A stretch of 64,000 nucleotides of DNA, taken from positions 161,565,224-161,629,223 of the forward strand of contig JAVHZZ010000006.1 in the NCBI GenBank assembly GCA_036250195.1, read 5' to 3'. Shown here piece after piece: positions 11,441-22,312 of this stretch. The notes below the pieces were generated by a model, which saw nothing but the letters and a program-made list of their open reading frames with translations, ran no database searches and was not told the origin of the DNA. Position 1 is the stretch's first letter; each line of letters opens with the position of its first letter. The stretch is from Mixophyes australis. Lineage: Eukaryota; Chordata; Amphibia; Anura; Limnodynastidae. A program made the position numbers and the translations under genes.

Positions 11441-12240
11441 AGGCAGAGGTACGTGACTCCAATCACCCAGTGTAGTGCTCACACTGTGCTGGGGGCTTGG
11501 TCCTTTGGGCTCTTTCCAAAAGAAGAAGGACCCCGTTCCACCCCATCCCTCAGAGCCATTAGGCCCCTTAGGGCGATTAGGGTCTAGAGGCCCTCATTGC
11601 CAAAGCTAGGGGGGTCTTGACTTCCTTGAAACCCGGAGCCATGAGGCCCCTTAAGGGACATAGGTCTTCAGGCCCACCTCTGCCTCAATGCTCAGATGGG
11701 CCTCTTTTTTCCAGGGTCAGCCAAAGCTTTCCTCTGGGACTAGAGTCTTCAGCCCCCCCAAGGGAGTGCCATCCAACAAACGTGGGGTGGATAGTGGACC
11801 ATAAGGGTCCTAACTTCTGCCCTACAAAAGTGAAAAACACAAACACAAAGAAAACATGAAAAGTGAGCATGTCACTCAAAAGTGTGAAATAAGTTAAAAA
11901 TATATGTCATATAGGCTCCTTTCTTTTGGGCCGGGAATATAAAAATTGTACATGCCCTGGCCAAAAGGCTAGGGCAAAGGAAAAGTGGTACCGCTTAAAA
12001 TCAAAAGTGGTTCAAAGCAAAGTGCCTTAGTCTCTGCACATGGTGGCTCCATCACCAGTGCATTTTCAGGCACCCCCTGGCTAGGGCAGCACCAGGGGCA
12101 CATAGCACCATGGCGCCTCTACGCCCCGCACTCTACACCTGATCTTAGCCAAAAGTCAGAAAAGGGCATGACATTACTAAACTTCACTGGGAGGGTTAAA
12201 GATGTAGTGGAGCATTGGTCTACTTAGGCCTACCATGCCT
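11441..12240. repeat. Unclassified GC-richer repeat-like block
   Basis: This block is clearly GC-richer than its flanks and contains internal similarity: AGGCCCCTTAGGGCGATTAGG (near 11559-11580) resembles AGGCCCCTTAAGGGACATAGG (near 11644-11664). It also holds a palindrome, GCCCTGGCC paired with GGCTAGGGC (near 11953-11974), and the U2-like fragment at 12131-12168. The 80-codon open frames inside have no motif. It is probably a composite repeat; ends were not defined. Confidence 0.35.
12131..12168 (-). ncRNA. U2 snRNA-like fragment (pseudogene)
   Basis: The minus strand carries TTTTGGCTAAGATCA followed by GGTGTAG. This differs at one base from the 5' part of vertebrate U2 snRNA (TTTTGGCTAAGATCAAGTGTAG). 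The branch-site-pairing GUAGUA is altered to GTAGAG, and nothing after it resembles the Sm site or the 3' stem-loops. It is therefore a short U2-derived or U2-like piece, not a working gene. Confidence 0.45.
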
Positions 12241-13587
12241 ACCAAGGCTCACACTGCCAGTGTGTTACAGTGAGAGTTGAAAATCATCCATTTTAGTTAA
12301 TAATTCACTCATTCACATTTAATCATGTTTCTTATAATAGAGGCAACTAATATATTTCCTTTTCCTAACAGAAATAGCAGTGATTTCTGAATTAGTTCAC
12401 CTACAGTTTTAGGCAATATAAATATGTAAATGGTTATGTCACATTACAAGCTAAGGGATAACTGCTGTGTTACTTCTAACAAATTATATAATTCTTATAA
12501 TTTACGCTCTCCTTGAACAAAACGCAAATGGCTAAAAGTTAACATGACTGCAAAGCTACGTTTCCCAAACGGTACTGGCAAAAGCCTATGTCAGAAATGC
12601 ACAGGAGGCAGCAAAAAGTAAGTGTAAAGCCACATATTCATTGTCGTTAAAATAAAGCCTTTAAGAAGCACTTTAATGGAAGTTAAGTGCATCGAAACAA
12701 ATGTGAAAATAAAAATCATTCTACCAAATAATACCATACATACTTGCATTTTTACCTGCATTTGATTCATGTCAAACTGCGTTGCGTTACACTGATTCGG
12801 TCATTAGTCTCGAAAAGCATATTTAAATGCACATGAAATGGGTATAGTACAACAACATAGTTATATATGTGTTCTTACTTTTGTTTCAATGTACATTAAA
12901 AACCATGGGCAAACTCAAGAATTTCATGGGATCAGGCCAATGGCCTCCATATGTCCTTTGTAGAATAGTAATACAAACACAAACATAAATATAAAAGTAC
13001 ACAGTCATTTTATAGTCTGTATTCATCTATCCCTAAAAGTAGTTAAAAGTGAACTAAAAGTGTTTTTAAATAAATATATTATTAGTAAAATGATTGGCTC
13101 TGAAACTGCTGGAGCTGTAAATACATCTGTAAACCTAGGAACACTTTTTACACAGAGGGGATTCAAACACCTTTAAGTTCTATAAAAATCGACAATAGCA
13201 AGAATGCAAGTCTCATAAAAAGGCTTTATGAGACTTTAAGGTCGATTTATTATAGGACAAAAAGCTCTATTTTCCACAATTTTGCCCTATACACAAAAGA
13301 GTTGCCATCAGTATTGCTCAGCTGCTTCTGCAAGATTTTTATAAGAAATTGTGAGGGAAAATATTTGTATTTTGTTTAAAGAAAGAAAATGTAGATGATG
13401 TAGTGGAGATTAAAGCTAGTGGCAGTCATGACATTTTTTGACAGAAAACTTTCGTCATTTGGGACCACATTTGCATTAAATTGCTACTTGTGTGGGTCAA
13501 AAAGATCTGACTAGCAAAATCTGATTTGATTGGCATTCAGAAAGAACTGACAACAAAAAGGGTGCAAAAAAAACCCTTGTGGGCTGG
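12241..13587. other. AT-rich unannotated DNA
   Basis: No gene was found. A small palindrome CTCATAAA...TTTATGAG lies near 13212-13232. Confidence 0.35.
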
Positions 13588-13595
13588 CTGGTCAT

Positions 13596-13769
13596 CAGGG
13601 GCAGGCTGGGCTGAGAGGTAGGGGGGCATCTGCCCCCCGGGCCAGTCCCATAGTGGGGTACCTTGAGCTGGGTCACTGGGCCACCTGCATATTTTTCCTT
13701 TAAAATGTTCCTAATAGGCTAGGAGTCGAGTTTGCCCCCGCTGGGCTGAAATTTGCCAGCCAGCCCCTG
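13596..13769. mobile_element. 174-bp hAT MITE (CAGGGGCAGGCTGG family), TSD CTGGTCAT
   Basis: The element starts CAGGGGCAGGCTGG and ends CCAGCCAGCCCCTG, its inverted repeat, and is flanked by perfect 8-bp duplications CTGGTCAT (13588-13595, 13770-13777). The internal signature is GGGCCAGTCCCATAGTGG, GAGCTGGGTCACTGGGCC, CCTTTAAAATGTTCC and AAATTTGCCAGCC. Other copies are at 22816-22973, 47490-47670 and 54965-55136. Confidence 0.9.
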
Positions 13770-13924
13770 CTGGTCATCCCGACCACCAAATGACTGGAAT
13801 TTTGACAGTATGGTCTTTAGTTATGTAACAAAATTATTTAGATCAAAGGCAGGGAGTTTATTAAATATTTACTTATTTATATTGTTATTTGGTATAAATG
13901 TGCACAGATTAGACGTTACAAAGT

Positions 13925-14505
13925 AAAAACACAGACATAAGGGGTACCTAGCATCACATTTACAGAGATTAGGGGCTATCTGGTTCAGATTTACAGACAT
14001 TAGTGGGTAACTGGTCCACTCTTACTCACAAAAGGGGGTGTTTAGCACCACATTTACAGACATTAGAGGGTAACCTAGCACCACATCTACAGATATTATG
14101 GGGTATCTGGTACACATTTACAGATATTATGGGGTATCTGGTACACATTTACAGATATTAGGGGATATCTGGTACACATTTACAGATATTAGGGGGTATC
14201 TGGTACACATTTACAGATATTAGGGGGTATCTGGTACACATTTACAGATATTAGGGGGTATCTGGTACACATTTACAGATATTAGGGGGTATCTGGTACA
14301 CATTTACAGATATTAGGGGGTATCTGGTACACATTTACAGACATTATGAGGTAACTGGTTCCCATTTACAGACATTAGGATGCATATGGAATACATTTAC
14401 AGACATTAGGGGATACCCTGGGGTGCATTAGAGTGTATCCGGTATATATTTACAGACATTAGGGGGTACTTGGTCCACTTTCGCATACATAAGGGGTTAT
14501 TTGGA
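13925..14505. repeat. 31-bp minisatellite
   Basis: A tandem array has unit ACAGATATTAGGGGG followed by TATCTGGTACACATTT. Eight near-identical 31-bp units fill 14089-14336. On both sides the array grades into diverged copies (ACAGACATTAG... spacing), the usual pattern of a minisatellite homogenised in its middle. The units abut without spacers, so it is not a CRISPR array. Confidence 0.9.
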
Positions 14506-15481
14506 CATTAGATATTAGAGTACATAATAATATTGACATTTATTTGAGAATAGGTCAAAACACAAACAAAAATAATCCTAAACTGTAGTTTTCAATAAGA
14601 AGAAATAAGTGGCAGAAAGAATACAATAATTAGAACACAAACATTTAATAATGGCAGATGTATGGAACAAGGATCCAATATATTCAAGTTCCTTATTTTC
14701 TTATACTGTATGTGTCATTCATATCTGCAGTGAAATTCAAGTCTTTAAAATATTAAATAATGGTTTTGTTTAAGAATTATTTTTTGGTAATCAGTTGGCT
14801 ACATGGGTCATTTTAACCTTGGGTCACTCACATATGACTGCAGATCGGCATATGCATCCTGCTGGAGAACCCGCATCTGCCAGACCCCATTGTAAGAACT
14901 ATTAGTGTCATACTCTCCTATGACATTCAGAGACAATAGCAAAGCCAGTATTACAGTAATAATACCAGCATTGCAGAATTAGAGCCAGTATTGTCATGTT
15001 TACACCAGGGCAGCAGAGCCTGTACTATATACTGTATAGTAAGATTTGCAAAGTCACAACTAGTAAAAAAAACATTACTTAACTACTGCCGAACCAGTAA
15101 TGCCTTGATTACATTAGTATTACAGAATCAGTAATACAGAGGTTTTATCAGTATCAAAGAGGCAGGTCAAGTGCAAAGACAGCACCTGTACTGCTGAAAT
15201 ATTATCAGCATTACTAGCAGTGAGGTAGTATATATTATATTTATCATCCTAGTTCCAAGCAAAAAAACCCTACCCTAAACTCCTAAGCCCTGACATAAAA
15301 ACAATCTGTCTGTAGGTGGGTTTATGCTCTTAATACACAGCTGGTAAAATTTTGCCACAAGACTGTCAGTTTTGAATGGAACTAAAGAGCTGACAGCTTC
15401 TGCAGTGGAGTGGCATATTTGCATGTTGTAACTAGTAAGGAGCTTTATTACCACCAAGGAAACATTCTTCCTAAAATTACC
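14506..15481. other. Unannotated DNA
   Basis: No gene was found. The segment 14900-15215 repeats short words such as CCAGTATTACAG and CAGTATT irregularly, possibly a very old degenerate repeat. Confidence 0.35.
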
Positions 15482-15660
15482 CATACTTGCCTACTCTCCT
15501 GGAACGTCCTGGAGACTGCCAGGTGAGTAGGCCCCCCTCCTGGATGCAGCATCTTTGTCTTAAAAAAAGGGAGGAGCCCCATCAGTTGGTGTGCGAGGAC
15601 TTGAGCATGTCTTAGCACAGCGGGGGAGGACTTATTGCATTGCCACACCCCCTGCACATG
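15482..15660. mobile_element. Fragment of CATACTTGCCAAC MITE family
   Basis: The left end CATACTTGCCTACTCTCC followed by GGAACGTCCTGGAGACTGCC is like the complemented right end of the full element at 45397-45693. The right end was not found. Confidence 0.45.
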
Positions 15661-16174
15661 TCCCTTGGACCTCCCCTAAGAGGTTTCCTAGAGCAGAGGT
15701 CCAAAAGTATGGGGTTACTCATTCCTCTAGACAGAGCCCCAGGGTAGCAGCTGTTTTTACCAGGTTTCTACCACTTCTGTTGCAAATAAAATAAGAGCAC
15801 AGATATTAAATGGCAGGGGAGGGGGGTTGGAAGACCAATCATAGCCTTAACTGCGGGACTAGAGGGGGGGTCAGCTAGGAAAATGTTTTTCTAGGTGGTA
15901 ATGCAGCTTTAAAAGTCTCCCTGACCTTGTTCACTTTTTCCAGTGAGGAATTAAAGACAGAAATGGTGATGAATGGCAACTCAAACATATTTCTTGCTTA
16001 ATGCATTGTTCATGAGTGTCTGTAACTTTTCAGGGTTACAGACACATACGAATCATTCCTTTTTCTTTCTTGCATCTTATTTGTAGGCAAGGGCTGTCCA
16101 ACTTTGTACAGCAAATGCTGGTGCTTTTCAATAAAAAACAATTAGAGGCAAAATCAGTAACAAGGCTATTATTA

Positions 16175-16500
16175 GTCTCTGCAATGATTATGTAAATGAT
16201 CGCTAATGAGCAATTATAAAGTCATCTGTCCTTTACTGATCATGCGTTTCATTAAATTCCACTGGAATCAGCGTTATTAGCGCATTATATATTGAGATTT
16301 TATGTATTTTGCTCTGGTCTATTTTGATATTAACGTCATCATTATCTGACAATTATCACCTTTTCTACGGGAATGCATAAAGAGAAGACTTTTATGACAT
16401 TTAACTTTTCTTTTTCTTTTTTTCGTTTGAAATCTAGATGCACACCACAAATCCCAGCCATGTATTGCGAAACATGTAAGATAATGACAATATTGTGAAG
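16175..16500. repeat. Local duplication, copy A
   Basis: The best-conserved part (16347-16500) begins TGACAATTATCACC and TTTTCTA and ends GACAATATTGTG. It includes GACATTTAACTTTT, ATCTAGATGC and GCCATGTATTGCGAAAC-like blocks in the same order as copy B (17805-17945). Weaker similarity (GCATTATAT...TTTTATG) extends upstream. No TE termini are present. Confidence 0.55.
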
Positions 16501-16777
16501 CTTTAGCAATAGCTGCTAACTCCCATGTTTAATTTTATATCCAGCGATTAAACATTTTTTTTATTCAGTCTGAATTTTCGATTAGTGACAAATCCAATAT
16601 TGCAAGCCCTCGTCACATAGAACACATTATGGTTTGGACCAGTGGTCGAAGTGGAAATTTAGAAGTGGCGGTATGGGAAAGTGATTGGCAAGTGATTGGC
16701 ATGTGATAGTTTTACAATTAAAGCAGTAGGAGAAGTAGCTCACTGCCATCCCTGGTTTAGACTAAAAAGAGTATGTG

Positions 16778-17060
16778 CAGTGGCGCACGCAGGGGGGGTT
16801 TCTGAGTCTCCAGAAACCCCCCCTGCGCTAACTAAGTGGCCGCTATAGCTGCACTGTCCTATACAGCAGCCGCGGCGCTGTCAAAGAAGCGTCCGCGGCA
16901 GTGCTGTAGTGTATACAGCACCGCCGCGGACGCTTCTTAGACAGCGCCGCAGCTGCTGCATAGGACAGCGCTGAAGAAACGGACCTGCTGCGCATGCGCA
17001 GCAGCTCTCGTGGGGGGGAACCCCCCCCCCCCCCCCCCGACAATCCTCCGTTCGCCCCTG
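16778..17060. mobile_element. GC-rich fold-back hAT-like element
   Basis: The ends CAGTGGCGCACGCAGG and (complemented) CAGGGGCGAACGGAGG form TIRs of hAT type; no clear TSD was seen. Inside, 16855-16908 and 16914-16967 are 54-bp arms with four mismatches around a 5-nt loop, CpG-rich. A second perfect hairpin near the left end (16789-16804 with 16811-16826) pairs a seven-G run with a seven-C run. The right part has seven G, AA, then 18 C (17021-17038). The short open frames here are artefacts. Confidence 0.65.
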
Positions 17061-17804
17061 TTGTGGACAAGTTTACAGTTTCTGTATGAGTTAATTATTA
17101 TGTCATTAAAAAAAGTAATATTAACGGGCCAATTTTTTAAAATAGTTTTGTATTGACGCTTATTGCAGCAATAGTAAACCACCTATAGCCATAATTTATG
17201 AATAAAACATCGCTGGGGCAGCTACGATACTGGCAGGAATTGGAAAGGATTCATTTACGGCTTACCTAGGCCAACTTCCATGAATATGCCCATGCTTGAC
17301 CCAACTAGCGGAGCAACAAATGTGGTACTAAAAGTCTGCTCTTCAGCCTTCAGTTTCGCTTTTTGCAGAAAAGAAATAAAAAGTTTAAAAACAGAAAAAA
17401 TACTAAACAAAAACTCATACTTCACAATAATTCCCATGTAAAAAAACTCTCTATTTAAATAATAAAGCATTTTCTCATTGAATATCCTTTGATAGATAAG
17501 GAAAAGCAGCGTTTTAGGCAGAGATAGGGTTATTTTCTGTTTAATAAATAGGCCCTATTTAATATCATAGACCCCCCCCCCCACACACACACTCATAATT
17601 TCATAATTTTAAACAACTTTCTAGCCCACGCAAAAAAAAAGAGCAGCCAGATTCTGCAATCTTCCTACAATTTAGCAAATTAAAGCAGATGTCTCATTAG
17701 CTATAGATTACAGCACTTTTTCCTTCTACAGCTTTAGTGTTGCATTATATTTTCAGATGCTATGCTGTAATCCATTCTGATAGCATCGCCAGACTCTAGT
17801 TATG
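17061..17804. other. Unannotated DNA with a C-run/CA tract
   Basis: Nothing coding was seen. A C-run followed by (CA)n lies at about 17572-17590. The segment near 17540-17556 (AATAAATAGGCCCTATTT) resembles the end of a common MITE. Confidence 0.35.
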
Positions 17805-17945
17805 TGACAATTATCACCTTTTCTAAGTGAATAAGGAAAGTGAAAATTTGTTGTGACATTTAACTTTTTTCTTTCAAAATCCAGATGCCCACCAGACAGC
17901 CAGGCCATGCATTATGAAACCTATGTGACAATCACAATATTGTTT
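17805..17945. repeat. Local duplication, copy B
   Basis: Starts TGACAATTATCACC and TTTTCTAA, then GACATTTAACTTTT, ATCCAGATGCCCACCA, GCCATGCATTATGAAAC and GACAATCACAATATTG. It is colinear with 16347-16500 and 1,458 bp downstream in the same orientation. Confidence 0.55.
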
Positions 17946-19123
17946 TGTTAATGAAGGTTTAAAAAAAAATCACTGCCCTCTCTGCTTCTAGAGCATTTCT
18001 CCAGTACACTAAGAAATTTTGTTAAGGACAATTGCAACATTCTCAGACTCCATCAAGACTGTTCTGCTTGGGCTAATATGAAAATGTTCAAAACTGCTTT
18101 AAGAGCTAATCATTAACAAAGCTAATGTTAAGTTTACATTATAAATGAACCCTTGTCTTCCTCTCGCAGACAAGATCATTTTAAACCATTTTCTATCCAA
18201 CATAAAGTAATACATTTGAGCAGCTAATGACACTGTCATTTCTCTAGTACAATTTACAAAAGTAAATTAAATTATTGGTTGCTATAGGTAACGGCAGATT
18301 TTCTTGTGCACCAGTATTTATAATTGTCCCCCATAAGCTCTCTCTCTGTCCAAAAGGCTAAAAAATATTTTTAATGCGTAAAATTACCTATATGTAAAAC
18401 ACTCTTGCAGCAGCAAGACATATTTCCTGGCCTGGGAATTTCAAGCAATTATTATGTCTCAAGGAGAGAAGGGAGGGGGGGAGGTTACGAACAAACTTTA
18501 AAAAGTGGATTCATAAGTGTAGAAGCACTAGCATATAGTCTGCTATTTGTTATCTGTTGGAAATATATAATGGATACCAAGCAATCATTAGCAATGCGAG
18601 GCCAGGAGACATTGCAAGAAAGGAAAAGCATTGCCGGAGCAAGATAGCCGTGTACTCATTATAGCAAGGAAAAGATCAGAGATTCAAAGGTAGGAGTTAT
18701 TTCCTTGCCACTAATGACTGCTCTCACAGGCAATCTACAGCCCAGGTGCCACTCACACGCACACGGGCTGCCCTCCGGGCTGATAATTGGGCCTGGGGTG
18801 AAAGGTCAGTCAGTGTGACCTAATCCAGGTGTGCTGTAACAATTTGTCAATGCTAACGATCAGATCTGGGATGAATTACGGACACAACAGGCGTACAGTC
18901 TCTGGCTGGTAATACTAAAGAAAGATATTATACTGAAACATTTCTTAATAATAATAAGAATAATAATACAAATACGTTTTGGAGCTCCTCGTGAATAAAA
19001 CTTGTGTACTTCCATTGTCGTTTCTATTTCATTTCAATGCCAATTGTAAAAAATCAGTTGCCTGCACATAGAGGCAGTCAAAAAATAATACAGCTTTTCA
19101 ATTCAATAGGTACTTATACAGTA
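17946..19123. other. Unannotated DNA
   Basis: No TE hallmarks and no gene. A short (AAT)n-like tract lies near 18948-18970. Confidence 0.35.
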
Positions 19124-19314
19124 CAGCAGTTTCTTAATCCTGGTCCCCGGGACACCTAACAGTGCATGTTTCCCATATCTCCTTGCTCTAGCACAGGTGT
19201 ATTTATTACTGGTTGACACATTGTAACAGATCCACAGGTGGTATAATTATTTCCCTTGTCACCTGGAAAACCTGCACTGTTAGGGGTCCTGAGGACTGGG
19301 TTTGAGAAACACTA
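19124..19314. mobile_element. 191-bp hAT-like MITE
   Basis: The left half (CAGCAGTTTCTTAATCC, TGGTCCCCGGGAC, CCTAACAGTGCATGTTT) is complementary to the right half (AACCTGCACTGTTAGG, GGTCCTGAGGACTGGG, TTTGAGAAACACTA). The roughly 50-bp TIRs and CAG-like ends are hAT-like. The flanks are only partly alike, so the TSD is not certain. Confidence 0.6.
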
Positions 19315-20920
19315 TATGAGGACCAAAACTGCCAACACAAAGTAGAGGTAGCCATTTTCTGCAACCAATGTAGTGTACATAAGAATGAAGCTTATCAAAT
19401 GATAAGGGACTGGTGACATAACTAATGCATGCAGTTATAGGCTGCATCCTCAAAATGTGTGCCTTTACCAAACCTTCCACCTGTCTTTAGCACCTATAAG
19501 GGAGGCTCATGTTTGTCCCACGAGTGGGAATGTTGGGAAAAGAGAGTATTTAATGGGCAGCCTAGTTCTGCATCCATCGGGGGCGTGGCCATGCCCCATT
19601 GTGAATCTAGCAAGCCCCATCGAAATGTTGCAACACCCCCTTCCCGCTATCAGGGACTTACATGTTGGGAGTATGCTTCACTGTCTGTTCTACTGCAATT
19701 TAGACTCTAGTGAGTCAATTCAGTTCCCCATGTTTGAGTATGATAATGCTTCACTCATGAGATCGCAAAAACAATTTCAGCTTTCCACTATTCTATTCTA
19801 GATCTTTTAATGCTATAGCAATCAAAAAATGACTTTTTGTGCTTCTGTTCTACATAGAAAATATAAGGTGAGCATGCAAAATCCTACTTATTTCTTTTCA
19901 CCCTATATTTTTGATTGCATGAATGGAATTATTATTGCCCAAATCTGCTTGCCCCACTTAAAGTGGAAAAACGATTCAGGAACACAGAAATCCATAAATA
20001 AATAACATATTTTCAGTGCAAGTCTCTTAGCCAGTTAGTCACTGAGAAATGCTTATGCGTTTACTATGCAGTTCACATGTGGTATGCATGCAGTTGAAAT
20101 GTATTCAATACAATTGCATGGGTTTGCCCTTATGGGGTGGTAGGGACAAAAATAACAGCATTCTGTCACTCTGAGAGGCTACTAGTCATGTGCTAAAAAG
20201 CACTGAGGCTCTTCCTGGCCCTTCTGGGCTGTGGGGGGGCCGAGGTAATGAAAAATATTGGGCCCTCCTTAAGACCCCGGTCCATTATATCAAAATAGTA
20301 AAATAAAAAAGCCATTTCAAGTACAATTTAAATACATTGAGTGGTATATGTTCGTGTCAAGGAGTTGCTTCAGCTTTTATGGGATCTTTTTTCTAACATA
20401 GCATCACAATGTATGACGAATTTCCCACTGGATTTCAAAGACAATAGAATTTCCCATTATATTACATGGTTTCATATTGTGCTGTGCCAGCATGTACTCT
20501 TAGCCACTGACTGGAAGAGCATGCTGGTGCTTGTGGTTCAACATGCCCTTTCAGTCAACGGCTGCCATGTCCTTTCATTCAACAGGTGTGAAAAAGTGCA
20601 GTACATTCACGGCAGCAAAGAATTATTATTAGTTATTAATATTATTATTACTTATTGCGATAGATTGAATCAGTATCTAGGGTTGCTGACAAAAGAATCT
20701 CATTGGAATAATTTTTTTTTAATAAAACCTCAGATGAGCACGGAGTAGTGCAGTTTCCATTAGATAAAATATCCAATAATAATTTAATATAATATAATAA
20801 TACTCTCTGTCCAGAATTAATGGACACATTTCCATTTTTAGTTAAGAAATTTTAATTAAAGAATTCCATGGACACCTTTTTATGATTTGTCTTGAAAATT
20901 GTAGTCTCCTTCTTTGCATG
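19315..20920. other. Unannotated DNA with repeat debris
   Basis: The span 19500-19690 has GTTGGGA motifs and a GGGGGCGTGGCC core typical of frog MITE debris. The segment 20488-20550 (GCCAGCATGTACTC...GAGCATGCTGGTGC) is partly palindromic. The 135-codon plus-strand frame at 20341-20748 crosses this debris, has no domain, and is not called. Confidence 0.35.
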
Positions 20921-21210
20921 GGGAAGCCTATTTACTAAAGACAGCAGATGTCCACCAATTATAATGCTATCTCAGGATGGTGTTAGCTGGAGTGCCCATA
21001 GGAAAAAAAAATGCTTTATTAATAAAATAAAGCATTTTTCTTTTTTTTTATAAACTTATTATATTTTTTAATCTATTTTTTTTACAATTTTTCTTCCTAA
21101 AAATCATTATTTTTAAATTTGGAACTGGAAGGTCAGTTCTGGTGCATGCGCGATACTCAGCAATAGAAAATGTTGCTGTCAGAGGGGTCTTGGTAAAGAG
21201 ACCCCAAATT
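20921..21210. mobile_element. Possible MITE of the CTATTTACTAA type
   Basis: Left GGAAGCCTATTTACTAAAG and right GGGGTCTTGGTAAAGAGACCCC are end-like. The middle has a perfect 13-bp hairpin, AAAAATGCTTTAT with ATAAAGCATTTTT (about 21006-21038). Boundaries and TSD are not resolved. Confidence 0.35.
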
Positions 21211-21339
21211 ACACAACAAAAAACATCTAGTGGTATATAGAATATATTAACTCTCTAGATCGTTGTATTGATGTGTCCGTACCATAGTCTACTATATTGT
21301 ACAGAAATTACTTATTTCCTAGTCTGACACCTGTTTCTC

Positions 21340-21960
21340 ACGCAGCTCACCAGGGACAGAGTGTGGCTGTCCCCTTGCTAGTAACGTGTAAATAGATTTT
21401 GCTGTGGTCCTTGTTCAATCAGAATCACAAGCTTCAGTTTCCCATCCCTGTCTCACGGGCTTCGAGTATTAATGGATCATTGGGTAGGTTAAGTGAACAA
21501 CCTCACAGACACAGAAATAACACAATGCATCGAAAGCTCAATCTTTTGCTGCAGCCTGCGTGGGGGAACAAAATCTAATCTGAATGCCTCCCCCTCGCCC
21601 TGCTACCCGCAGGATCCTGTATCATTACATTAGGGTAGCTGCTGTGACCCTTTCATTACCATTATGGCTTGAGCGATGCCAAATCTAATTATTTCAATGT
21701 CTTTCGAAACCATCATTGTCTTGTCACTTAATGGTGCATTAAATATGGACTGTAATTGTTTGAGATGTATTTATGGAGGATTGTTCCTGTGCACTGCATC
21801 ATAAATAATAAAAGAGATGCAGAGAAGCATGTCCTAATCAGCTTATAATATACTTTTACTATTTTTTACTGCTAGAAACACAAGAAGGATTTGAAAGGCC
21901 AGCTTCCCTGACAGGAACGGTTCAGTCTCATCTCTCTGGAAAGTGTAATCCATGGTTTGT
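21340..21960. other. Repeat-free block, candidate conserved noncoding DNA
   Basis: No TE hallmarks, low simple-repeat content, and many homeodomain-type ATTA/TAAT and POU-like words, for example CTAATTATTTCAATG and CATTAAATATGG. This is compositional only; conservation cannot be judged from one sequence. Confidence 0.25.
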
Positions 21961-22312
21961 TTTTTTCTAGCATAAATAGGATCATTTGATTGGATTATCC
22001 TCAATCCTTATTATAGGTCTGTAGTGAAAGCAAAGCAGGAGTCAGCAATCAGGGTAGAGTCACAGAGTGCTTTGTGCGCCTGCGTATTGAACTTGGTGTC
22101 TACACGCTTTAGCTTCTTAGGACCCTGTCACACTAGCACTGATAACCTTGCTACAGATAGCATTCATAGGTGCGTACCGGTATTTAAACGACTCTCTATG
22201 TTCAAGCACACAGATCATGTAAAAGTCAAGTTCCTACTACCAACTGCAGTCAAACATTAAAGGGTCTTTAATTGGAATATCTGGCCACATAGAGCTTGAG
22301 CCAGACTGACAG

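Noticed and set aside
14089..14336. 31-bp periodic array as a CRISPR
   Set aside because: Units are directly adjacent with no unique spacers, and the sequence is eukaryotic in character.
16843..17182. Minus-strand frames with Ala/Gly-rich peptides
   Set aside because: Products of the GC-rich fold-back element and its C-run.
19457..19801. Plus-strand open frame of 114 codons
   Set aside because: It overlaps repeat debris with GTTGGGA and GGGGGCGTGGCC words and has no motif.
20341..20748. Plus-strand open frame of 135 codons
   Set aside because: It runs through a partly palindromic TE fragment and AT-rich sequence; composition is not gene-like.
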